Origin: Phoronis australis
Lineage: Eukaryota; Phoronida; Phoronidae
DNA length: 64,000 bases
Reading direction: 5' to 3'
Assembly (NCBI GenBank): GCA_002633005.1
Contig: NMRA01000350.1
Location: 67,642-131,641, forward strand
Position 1 is the first letter of the stretch; every line of letters starts with the position of its first letter. The position numbers and the translations under genes were made by a program. Shown here in pieces: positions 9,557 to 21,200 of this stretch. The notes beneath the pieces were generated by a model. That model saw only the letters and a list, made by a program, of their open reading frames with translations. It did no database searches and was not told the DNA's origin.

Positions 9557-12500
9557 CAGCTCACAGACAATGTGTAACAGGGCTGGTAGACGGCGCTTCA
9601 GAACTAGTTCAATATTTTGTTGGCCTTTTTTGTATTGTCTAGCATAAACGTGCCACTGATATTGAGAACATTCATCTTTAACATTTCCTCTCGGTGTTGT
9701 CATAACGTATAAAAGCTGTAAAAAGATTTTGCGTGTCCTTACCCGAAATTACCAGTCTGACAGTACATTTACAATTAGAAATGACACAAAAATATGCCTA
9801 ATGTTCACAAGTTTGTAACAGCTACTCATGGGTAATGCTGAAAAATTAATTGAGTATACAAATTTTGTGTATGACAACTTTTCTGGGAAATGGGAAAATT
9901 GCATTGTTCACGTTAAATCCGTGTAGCAGTTGTTTTACTTAATAAGAGACTGGTCTCTCCTGAGGTGTGCACGTGTATACATGGATGAGGATGCTTTTGT
10001 TTTCATTTTTGAACTTGTTTATGTAAACAAATATCACTGGTAACTGTTGGTTTTGAATACGCATGCTTTACACAAATTGGAAACCAAAGGGAAATGGCAA
10101 GAGAACAGAATGGTGGCGACACTGTTAAAAAACATATACTTAACGTTTGCTTTTAACTCCAGACGACAGCATAACAACAACAAAAAATACAGGAAATACG
10201 ACCAAAATCTATTAATTCATGGACATGCATAATTTTGGACTATTATCAACGAATTATTATCACACGAGGCATTTCCCGTATTATTACCCGTAAATCGGAA
10301 CGATTCCTTAATTGTTGCGCGTTTTAGGAACCCACAAACTTGCCTGAGCAGTATGTGGATTTACCCTGGTTTTGCTTGTCATCCACATATAGCGCAAATC
10401 AACATAACGCGCAGAACAGTGACAAGACCCAAACAACCCTAACTTGGAGCGTAAGTTGTGGTTGGGGGTGGGTTATAGACGGTGACCTTAACCAATAATT
10501 GTCTATTATGTCGGGCAACTGGAGATAAAGCATGACGAAGTAAGACAAAATTGGACAGTGAAGTCCATTTGAATAGGTATTCGAAATTTGTGTTTTGAAA
10601 AAAAAAGCAGTTTCACAATCATGCAGACTCTTAATTCGTAGATAATTAATTTGCGCTACAGTTTGACAGCAGGTTTTCTTGACATTTTCAAATATTGTCG
10701 TCTTTCTGGACAATGAAACTTTTTCATGTGGCATGCGTTTGCGTAAAAATGAAAGATGTACTATTTCGCTCGAGAGATTCAGGGCCGCGTTATTGCGGTA
10801 TACTTTTAGTCTGGTTCCACACTCTCAAGATTTGCTTGCTAACTTGGTTCAACTCTCATCAATAACCGAATGCTGTGAGATAGTGAACCATTTAGGAACT
10901 GAATATCAGATGTATATGGCATAGTTCAATTTGCCGGTAAATCATTTTACACTGGTAGAAAATTTTACAAACTGAGAATCGAAACGTTTAACACGACCTG
11001 TAAATTTTGACGAAGTGTATAACCAATCAATTGTTGAGGTCACCTGCAGTGGTAAAAAGATCGCCACAGGTCAACGACGGATGAGCGATAAATGAATGAC
11101 TAGATACATTTGTAAAACGCTAAGCTGATACCATGGTATACACACATAATTGTAGAAAGTATGCCCAATGTTTTGGGCAGAAAAAAGGAACAGAAATTGA
11201 AAAACAAATCTCACGTGAATAATGTAATATTATAAGCAGCTATATATGTTGGTTACTAGGACTAAAATTAATTTGAAAAGTTAGACGTGTTATCGTAGCG
11301 CTGTTGAAACGCTCTTTCAAACTGTCTGTTTTGTGTGCCTGTAAAAAGCAATGCATTGCGATTTTCAGTAACTTGAATTGACTGCTATCGAAACGCGTGC
11401 AAATGAAGACATAAAGATCTTATAGAAAATTGTGTCGACATTTTCTAGACGTTAGATTTTATTTTGATAAGAAATTGGACCATGGGTACCATGTGTTGCT
11501 GTGCCGAGACCTCAGGGTCTTCATTTTTTCTTCAAAACCTGACATCTTTTTGTTGTTTCTCGCATACTAGTAAAATTTCAGTTCCCGGGGCTTATTTTTT
11601 ACTCGAAATTGGAATTATTCTTTCTATTCTATTCTAAAATGTAACGTAACCCAAGATATGAGTTTATTCTTGTGCATTGAGTGTACTATAGATTACTCGT
11701 AGGTCACTTAGTAATTCTATTTTGAGACTGATGACCCCTGAATTAAAGCTTTAGGTTCAGTCCAATCTGAATTCGAAACCTCGAGTTTTTACTCGAGTTT
11801 AGAAGTTACGAAGTGCAAATTTGGACTATGCAATTTGTGTAATACATAATATACTCGAGCACAGAATTATCTGGATTTCAAATTTCCAAACTGTTCTGAA
11901 GTTTGATTTCAAGCTGGGACCGCATCCAGTGCAGCCAGACGATCTGTGTGCAACTTTCTAGTCCAGTTTTCAATTTGAAATTGAATAGTGAAACCTGAAA
12001 TATTGAATAAATCTGAAAATTGTAATTCAATTCAATCTAAATTTCAAAATGAAAATTGGAAATCGAAACAAGGATACGATCTTAAATATTATGTATCAGT
12101 TTAAGGTTTCGTAATTCATTCGAATTGAATGGTGTAACTGGAAACTGACTCAATTCGTCGACCCCTACAGCAAAAAGTCGAACATTTTTTCTTCATCCCG
12201 TACAATTGGTTGTTCAGGATCACGATCGTAGTGATTAGCATATCTGTAGCTGACAAAAAGAAATTCCTCAGCTGCGGCTTCTGAGAAGTCGTCGTTATTC
12301 TTCCTTGTGGATGAATTAACGGATGTGACATTACCTGACGGGGAAGTAACCTGGCTGCAGACGGAATCTGCATGGCCGAGTGTTTGTACAGCCTACTAAG
12401 TTAGTTCAACCAGCGGCTTTATTTGCCGCTCAGAGATGTACAGTGTGCTGGAATTCACCTCCAAATTACGTTACTGTGAGAGTTCACAAGGATCTTACGG

Positions 12501-12992
12501 GCAGTTACCTCAAGCAGCCTCAACCTCAACCCCATGGGACCTTTAATTCAAAAACAGGAATATCATGATGATCCTTCAGGCCAGAATTAAAATTTTCTCC
12601 TATTACCGGAACCGTTTTCGTCAGCTGAATGAGGAACTATAATTCCGACAATACTACGGCACGTTCATTTTACAAAATAACGATGCCATAATTAGAAAAG
12701 ATGGACGTCGGTGGACATTATCATTCTTCCAGGAAGAATTACTAGATGCGAAATGATATTAATCACAAACCCCGGTGGTTACTGTAAAATAACTTTCGCG
12801 GCTGGTTTCCGATGTGCTGTTCCAACTGGTCGCCCTCTGTCGATGTTCACACAAGAGAGCTGACCCTCAGTGGCATTTTCACGAAAGACGTCGCTCTAGT
12901 CGGCTGGCGACTGGTAATGCACACCATAGACTGTTGTCTATAATCTATGTGCACACCAATGAAACAAATATAGTATAATGGCTCATTGCAAC
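9557..12992. other. Long non-genic stretch
   Basis: About 3.4 kb with no recognisable gene. The longest open frames are near 10399-10734 (-) and 10679-10924 (+). They overlap on opposite strands and show no domain or splice context. The part from 11700 to 12130 is a low-complexity run rich in AATTTGAAATTGAATT-like words. Confidence 0.45.
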
Positions 12993-13279
12993 GGCGGATC
13001 TAGGAAGCATAAATGGGTTGGACATTTTGTCTCGGACAATTGCGCAAACCACGACTGTATGCGCGCACCCAGCCTGAAAGATAGGGGGCTCGAGTTTTTG
13101 GACCTTCTAAAAAATAGAAAACGGGGGAAAACGATTCCACAGGTTGTCTGAGCCGCTCCCCCCTCAGCCACATGTTAATTGCCAGGGTTAATTATTGAAC
13201 TCAATATTTTCTCACGTTCTTGCTGTTTTATTTTTTTGCGGCAGCCAAGGGGGTGGACCCCTGCCCCCCTAATTCCGCC
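12993..13279. mobile_element. Short inverted-repeat element with GGCGGA ends
   Basis: The left end GGCGGATCTAGG is matched by GGCGGAATTAGG at the right end on the other strand, and both are followed by G-rich tracts. It contains the dispersed block GCGCGCACCCAGCCT found elsewhere in the window. No coding capacity. Confidence 0.45.
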
Positions 13280-14497
13280 TATGCATTGATCCACCGCACA
13301 GTGTTGGCTCACGTAGTACGTCCGTGGATCATGAGTCAAGCCGCTAAACCTCAATGACTACTCCGATGGTCTTCAAAGAGAGGTGTAACGCACTAACGGA
13401 CACCCTACCGCTCAGCGGGCCCGCTGTCTCAAAATGAGTGGCCCTTGTCACTTCCCAGCCAGTTCTGAACCAAAATAACGGTCTGTATCCCTCGACAACC
13501 CTCAAAAGCTTGACGGAGCAAAATTTAAAAACTTGCAACGCAAGCGTGACCTACACGTCAGGCGAGTAACAAGACGGAAAGACAATTTCCCAAGAACCAC
13601 CCGATCTAGGTGACGTAGAAAGTATGAGCTACGTATCGTCGTTAAAATCTGCCGCAGTGAGGCCGCCAGCTAGTGCCGGGCCGGCTTCGCAGTACGGTGA
13701 CTGACAGAGTGAGCTGACGGTTAGTCGAAATCACTAAAAAAGGGGTTAGTATCCTTTAGGTAGATACTGTCTATACTGTTCAAGTTTAAAAATGGCCTTT
13801 TCCGTAAGTCCGCAAAATCTCGGTCTAGTCGCGACGTCATTGTGGAGTATGAACACTTTCATCCACTGTTGCTCTGCCGTACCGTCTGTTTGCCGAGGAT
13901 ATAGAACGCCCGCAGAATTTGTAACGCGGAGGGTATTCGAATAGCTCACACGCCTGTTGACACGCTCAGGATCGAGTGAGGCCTAGTTAAACGCACCCCG
14001 AAGACGAATCTCAGCGGGATGGTCCGGAAGTGGAGGCGTGTATAGGGGAAAGTTACTGGTTTCGTACCACTGAAAAGGTGGATGCGCCTCCCTGTACACG
14101 TACTTCAGGCTGAGCTACTGTACTTGTAGCCACGGAATCAGGAGCTATCTCGTAGCCCTTAGTGTGATTTAGAAGCACAATGATAATGCTTTAGCTGCAA
14201 AACACGGTTGTACAACTAAAGTCAAAGTCAGTACCATTCACGTGACCTATACTAACGACTATGAATATTTTACCAATCAAAGATGAAAAAGGAAACAGTG
14301 CAATCAGTCAAACCTTTTACTGGCAACATAGAAACATGTGAAAACAAACAACGTTTTGACTCGAATGCGAACCGCCTTCTTCATAAATTTGTGCTAAACC
14401 ACCACAAACATACATGTAGCAACCCATCACAAAGATAACAAAATGGTTCTGTCAATTGAACTTATGTTGCAAACTTAAACTGCCTGGTTTATGTAGG
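13280..14497. other. Non-genic stretch, nothing recognised
   Basis: No gene, RNA or clear repeat was recognised. Small open frames on the minus strand near 13344-13949 have no support. Confidence 0.4.
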
Positions 14498-15300
14498 TTA
14501 ATCAGAGTCTCCGTCGGAATCACAATTCTGAAAAACATAAAACAATCCTCGCTGGTCCTCAGTGCATTCCGTGTGGTCCCATCGTTTACAACGAACACAT
14601 TCGAACCACTCTTCGACACGTTTTGTCCAAACATACTCGACAAAACGTGTCGTCATCTCCGCTATCAAACGAACTGACACCTTGGTAGCGGTTTCTTCTT
14701 CTGGCTTTGGACTTTTTCTGTACTTTCAGCTTTTTACTAAGCTCCTTTCGTCGCGCACCAGCTCTTCTTTCCAGTACGCTTTTATAGGAGCTGCAAGGCA
14801 TTGCATTTAATGCATTTCAGTGGTATGGAGAAAGGTAGGACACTCGTTTATTTTGTCGAGGAGCAACTGGGTTATTTAATGCTTCGCAGTGGCCAGCATC
14901 ACCGTTTCTGGTAAACTGAAGTCTGCATGGATATCGTCTCATAAGCTGTAGGTTATTTTGGCAGATTGTTTGGTTTCGCTAGTTTTATGGATGTCATGGG
15001 ATTTTGCCAAACATGATACGCAAGTTTCATAAGATCTTTTGGTGTGATACCAAAGAAAAGATTGTCCAGACCTTTTATATGTTTCTCCAAATCATCTTTT
15101 ACTTCTATAGATAAAACTCCGCGTAACTTGGTATCGTGTGCTGCCGTACTTATTCAGACCCAAGCTGTGACGGCTATAGGGATACCAAATAGCTCAGAAA
15201 CAGGGTTAAATCCCAATCCTTCTCCAACGCTTATTTTACACAGTTGTGCATATCTTCCGATGTCCACTACGACGGCGATGGCATTTTCTTGATTGCAAAA
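14498..15300 (-). pseudogene. Pogo/Tigger-like transposase relic
   Basis: Read on the minus strand, 15292 to 15005 encodes a helix-turn-helix-like N-terminal region: ENAIAVVVD, then LFGIP, then HDTKLRGVLSIEVKDDLEKH and FFGITPKDLMKLAY. This pattern is typical of the psq-type DNA-binding region of pogo/Tigger/CENP-B transposases. A TGA interrupts it after TAWV. Further along, 14801 to 14498 encodes a basic, Lys/Arg-rich stretch, then a Cys-rich zinc-finger-like tail (CRVC, then ECVRCKRWDHTEC, then a final Cys) that reads in two frames, so at least one frameshift is present. The roughly 350-residue DDE catalytic core expected between the two parts is missing; only about 200 bp separates them. 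It is therefore a dead, internally deleted copy. The family call is from motif recognition. Confidence 0.6.
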
Positions 15301-18049
15301 AAATAAATGAAATGAGTACTAAAAATTAAAAAAAAACATCAGAGTAGTCTATACAGTACCTACTTGCATCACGTTTTGTGTACCGTACTTCTTGGTAACA
15401 TGTACCGTACGCCAGGTATCATACCCGTGACGTGTTGTGGTAAGACCATGGACATCACAGTATTAAGATGTCTATGGGTAGGCCTACGACACTCGTGACA
15501 ATGACTTACTTTCAAACACGAGGACTGAAAATATTTGTCACAGGATTTGGCATCCAGAAATTACACCATACAAAGAGATGATAATGAGCTGTCAGATGAC
15601 ACATCGGTTTACTCATTTGCTGTACTTGTCGTCTGGTCACATTATTTGGAGAGGGCTAAAATTTACATCAACACGTCAAAAAGTGAAAAATGCGGCCGTT
15701 TTTCTCCAGGTCGTCTGCTCGACATTTCGCTTTGTTTTCCGTTAACGCCGTCTGAGGTCGCTAAAAGTAATCACTCTTTTGGGAGACAAGCAAACGTAGT
15801 TAGGCGGGAAATAACGTGGTACGACAGTGAAAAACGGAACCGGTGACTTACCCCTATCATACATTGCGAGCGATTGTGATGATTTGTACATTCGCGAGTA
15901 TTAGCCAGGCCTTCACGCGTTAATGTGTAAAACACGCGTTAACTACTAACAGCCTTGTAATTTCATAAAAACATATATCTTCAGATTCACTTTAAAGGTA
16001 GAAGCGTTAAAAAAATCGAGTAAGTTAGCCAAACAATGCTGCCACCGGATCGTCCCAGTTTAATAAGCGTTCTCCGTTCGTGTTGTCGGTATGCCTGTTC
16101 TGGGATTTTTCTCGCTTCCTTGCAACCACTCCACCTACTTCCGAATATTTCGTGTTGACCAGTCACCATAGTCTAAAAGACTAATAGCGTACAAGGAGTT
16201 TTCATTTAAGTTCTTTTTAAGTTATTTACTGACCGTTAAAGTTAGAATAATTGTCGCCACTTCTGTTTTTAAAATGCCGCGGTATAAAATTGTTAAAAAG
16301 AAAACGAACACAAACATTCTTTTCCTTTCAATTTAATAAAGGCTTATATTATACACCTATTTGGACAGCATATACCTGCAAAAATAAAACGAATAGGATT
16401 TAGAACACTTTTGAAAAACGAAAAGTCATTTTTAACATTCCAAACGACGTAAAATTTTGGTTATCGTTCAAAACCCCATGAATGATTACTGAAAAGTTTG
16501 CGAAAATTTTGTCGATTTAAATTAGAGAGAAAGACAGAAATTACAAAACTATCTGTAGGCCTTCAAAAGCTCCATTTCGTCCTTGGCATTTTTCTCTCAT
16601 TAAGTCGGTCTCACAGATTGCTTTATTGTGATAGGATTCCATTTCCGTTATCAAATCTAATCAAGTCTTAGGGAATGCGTACGTGCGCCATCTTCAAATT
16701 GTCAATTTCAGGATTGGCCGACCTCAATACAGCATCAGGCAGTTTCTTGAGTCACTGCTTTTATGATGAAGAATCGTCACGAGGCCAATCTTCTGAAAGT
16801 AGAAAGCCCGCTTAGACTTTCGTTTTAGCGAGCCAGTTAGTAGTCTAGTTCGAAGTGCAATTTTTAAACCTTAGCAATGCTTCAAACAAACTGCAGCCGT
16901 TGTCAAAAATCCGAACGACGGAAAAGTTAATGTCTACCGGAACCCATACAACATTTAGTTTTGTGCTTCACTTCATCAGACATTTTTTCAGCTACGCTCA
17001 GGGCAAATCTACCAATTAATCATGTAAAAACACAACAAAACAAAAACACACGAAAAATGAATGAAATGTTTAGTGAGAAAAATTATCGCAATTGGATTAA
17101 AATAGTGACCCCATCGACAAAGAAGTGCCGTGCTGTGCTATAAAACCATAACAGGAAGAAATATTTTCCTGCAGCGAAGGCGCAAGATATCCTGCTGACT
17201 CAATTTTCAAGGAAAGTGGGCAAATCATGACCTTGAATTGAATTAGTTAGCCAACACGGTTCAATCACGAGGTGTTTAAAGCTTCACTACATCAGCACTC
17301 GGATAGTTACATGTAAACGCATTTCAGTAGCGCCGAGTCTCCGAGCGGTTAGAATCCAAGCAGTTGCTGAAAAGAATTATCCCTGAAAATGGTAAGCACC
17401 AATCTACTACGTTTACATGCTAATAGTTTAATCAATGTACCAATGATTATTTTAATCTCTTTTCTGTATTCCGTTAACAGTGGTTGGAAATTTCAGAGAA
17501 TATTTTGATTTACCAAGTCAAAGTAATTCGCCCTTCGTTACCGATCGTAATGACGGCCCTATAGCATACGGTCTGAGCAAGTGGTTCACATTTGCGGCAT
17601 TTGCCACCGGAAAAGCCCTATTCCTTGCCGGTTGTGATTAAAATGGCAACCAACACATTTATGTAGTAGATTCATAAAACAATAATTTCTTCACAACAGT
17701 ATATAATGAAAGCTATGGACCCTGAGTGATCTAATGGGAATGTTTAACAGTAGTTATGGCTGAGAATTTTCGCCATTTTATACAGTGATCAGAAGCTCCC
17801 AACTGCGGTAGAAGTCTATTATGTATTTGTGCCACAAATGTTTCTTATGCCACGTGACAAGTAAGAGTCATAGATANATCCACAACGCGTGTCATCAAAG
17901 TATAGGCAAAAGAACTGCTGCATGAAATTCTTCGCAAAAACTATAAATCTCTTTTCATCTGCGTAAGGACCAATTCTATAGCAGTAGGGTCTGACTTAAT
18001 TTCTCTAACGATTGACGGGTTGAGCGATTTAAATGCTTTTATGGTTTAG
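15301..18049. other. Intergenic stretch upstream of the chitinase
   Basis: No certain gene. The chitinase signal-peptide exon and promoter should lie here or further upstream, but I could not identify them. Two short segments, 17331-17391 and 17481-17641, join in frame across consensus-like splice sites and are discussed as a finding. The N at 17877 is a single ambiguous base without flanking duplication. Confidence 0.4.
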
Positions 18050-18217
18050 GTGGTCGAAAACTGGTATGCTACTTCACAAATTGGGCCCAGTATCGCTCTG
18101 GAATAGGTGCCTACAAAGCAAAGGAGATCGACCCCTTTCTATGCACACATATCGTGGTAGCGTTCGCTGCCATTGATTCACATGGCGAGCTCAAACCCAT
18201 CGAATGGAACGATGAAG
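18050..18217 (+). CDS. Chitinase exon A: start of GH18 domain
   Basis: The acceptor is TTTAG before 18050 and the donor is GTAAGC at 18218. It encodes [15 protein letters not shown] through [10 protein letters not shown]. The family's CYFTNW strand and CTHIVVAFA strand (beta-1 and beta-2 of the TIM barrel) are intact. Confidence 0.92.
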
Positions 18218-21200
18218 GTAAGCTTTCAATATGGACGATACGGTGTCGATTGCTGTTTCTAATTTTCAGGGTATTCTTTCACTTTCAACCATATGCAAAT
18301 AGCAGACTGGTTTTCATGACCGTGATATTTTTAATTGTAGATCAAATATACCGGGTTTATATTAACTAGCCGCGCGATTACGTGTGTCATTTACTGCACC
18401 TGGAACTGAATATAACTAACTTTCTGCTGATAATAACTACAGATATAGATATATCTTGGACCTATTTATGAAACATCAAATCTCACCCCATTGCCCACGA
18501 CATCTCCGATCAAGATGGCCAGGGATTGCCGACTTGTGTTCTTCGATCGTACAGATTAGCCCCTGGTTACCTAATCATCACCTTCACCCATAACCTCAAC
18601 ATTTCCCGGTGAGATCGTTAATTTCCGTTGCTCCTCCTTCTCGGTGGGAATACCTTGGTCTACGCCTACTCCAGTACCGCGATAGCTATCATCTGGTTTA
18701 AGTTTGGACAACTTAGGAATATAATCTAATTTTATAATTTGATTTGGACAGATATTTGTCTTGAGGGAGTTAACGTGTAATCACCGGAAGTTTTTTTTCC
18801 AAATTTGAACCAACCCCTAACTATAGATCTTTTACAGTTAAAGGTTTGTGTTTTTTGCAATAGATCGACCTTCCAAGTGGAATGAAACCAACATAAGAAA
18901 CGATAGAACAAACACCTACATTTCTTGGCAACAGGTGGCGAAGAAGTTTTATTTCTCACAAATCTCTAACTGGCCATCGGCATCAAATTCCAAATCGAAA
19001 AATTCAACAGATGAAGTCGAAAGCAAATTTGCAAAAGAGAGACATTTCCCATTAAATAAATTCCAAACTATATTTTCAGATTTTGTGTCCAAGGTTGTGT
19101 TAACTTGCGTTCACCAGATCGCTTTAATTATTAAAAATTGAAATTCAGTGTATGGTCCACGATATGGATCGTTATTTAGCATATTCTTTACAGGATGCAA
19201 TGTTGTATACTCTTATCGTTGGATTCATTACTTAACACAACTCTTAATGAAGACAAAAGTCAAACAACGACGCCTGATTTGCTATAAGCGGGTAGAGTGA
19301 TTTCCCCTGCTATCCTCGTCTTTCTTGAATATCAGTTAAATCTCGTATGTCAAGGCACGCGGCTTGCCCCTTTTATCTGTCTTCGAATCCTCTCCATCAG
19401 TGCTGTCTGCTCATTTTTTGCCTTTCAGAAACTTTCAAGACTATCAATGATTTGAAGAAAACGAATCCTGACTTGAAAACTCTAATCGCCGTTGGGGGTT
19501 GGAATGCTGGAAGTGAACCGTTTACAAGAATAGTGAAAACGTTCGCCGGTAGACGGCGCTTTATAAACAGTGCCTTGAGGTAGGGAATATGATTTATCAT
19601 TTCATATGACTTGAAGAAAATAGATCGTGATCCTAGGTGGAATAATGATTCTCCTGAAGCTTCACCAATCGAAAAGTCGACAAATGAGGAGACTTACATC
19701 AAAAATTATACGTTGGGTTTCAGTTGTGTACGAGTAACAAAGATAGATTTGGGGCGGACCACGACGCTAGGCGGCCTCCCAAGTGTGCATGTATGCATGC
19801 ATGCATACGTGCATACATACATGCATGCATACGTACATGCATACATGAATGCCTATTTTCTCTTGGTTTGGAACGCTGTGACGATTAATCCGTTAACTTC
19901 AATCACCTTATTGCTATACGGGTACAAGCACCGCTACTTCCATGAAAGCACCGTTATTCAGGGCATAGGTTGGCAATCTAGTTTATGGGTTATTTATTAT
20001 ATTCCTGTAGGTTTCTCAAAAGGTACAACTTCGACGGGCTAGATTACGACTGGGAATATCCGGGCAGCAGAGGCAGCCCACCTTCGGACAAATCACGATT
20101 TTCAGCGCTTGTCAGGGTTAGTATATGTACTATTTACTTAGGCCACCCATCGCTTGTGGGCTTATATGATGGAGGTCTAACACGTTTTCTAGCTCATGCG
20201 CGGTGTTGAAGGTAGCTTTTGTTCCTCAACGGCCGCTCCTCATATTTTTCATCAAGATCGCACATTTGACATTTTGGGAGGGACTGACTGTCTGTGCATG
20301 ATCACTCAATTTTATTTGCCTCCTAGATATGGTCATTACATAGGGAACTAAAGAACCGATATTCGGTAAAAAGCACGAGTTTTTGCATGAGTTGAATCTC
20401 GACATGGCATTGCTAATGGATTCAGTTATGTAATTTACCGTTTACTCACCGTTGCAGGAAACATACAGAGCTTTTAAAGGTGCCAGTCAAACAAGCAGGC
20501 CACTTTTACTGGCGGTCGCAGTAGGAGTAGGACGAAAGGTGGCGCAGGCGGGCTACAACATCCCATTTATTTCTAGGTAAGCATTCGCAACCACTTCGGT
20601 TCCACTGTTAGTATACAACTTACTCTAAAATTCTAAGTTGAGGAAAGAAAAACTAAAAGTTATGCTTGTAAGAATGACCAACATATCAATATACAAAATT
20701 CCTTAGTCGCTAACGTAAATCCGTATTATATGACATATTGGATTTAAATGGGCCTGGATTACGATAAACATACTAAATTGCAATATTGAAAGTGGTTCTC
20801 TGTCACTGAAACAGAATTCAACCCGCTCACCAGGCATTTTTCGTGTTCGCAAATATTTTTAATTTCTGTTGATATCAAAGCAATTTTTTAGTTTCAAATG
20901 TCAATAAACGATGTGTCAACTGCTGGCCACTTCGTGGAATTTTTCTAACACAAGGAAAAGCACGTCTTCTTGTTTGGTATGGCAAGACAAGGACGTAGCA
21001 CATTTCGCTAAAAAGAAAAATGTGACCTTTGACCTCAATCGATTTCAAGCAACTGACTGTGTAAGCCCATGCACGAACTTGGGAAGGAGATTGGAAACTT
21101 TTAGGTAACCACAGTGTTTTTCCTTCTCGCGTATTTCAACAGTCGTGTATTTTGAGATTTTTTTTTGTAAATTTCCTCACAAGGGAAAAATTACTCTGTA

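Noticed and set aside
10399-10734. 111-codon minus-strand frame
   Set aside because: Overlaps another open frame on the opposite strand and shows no recognisable feature.
15535-15846. 103-codon plus-strand frame
   Set aside because: No domain, no splice context and no signal; next to transposon remains, so probably chance.
17877-17877. N base as a fourth contig junction
   Set aside because: Unlike the other three Ns it has no repeated sequence on its two sides, so it looks like a simple ambiguous call.
18848-19141. 97-codon plus-strand frame between chitinase exons
   Set aside because: Exons at 18050 and 19429 join in the expected GH18 sequence without it, and it has no family similarity.
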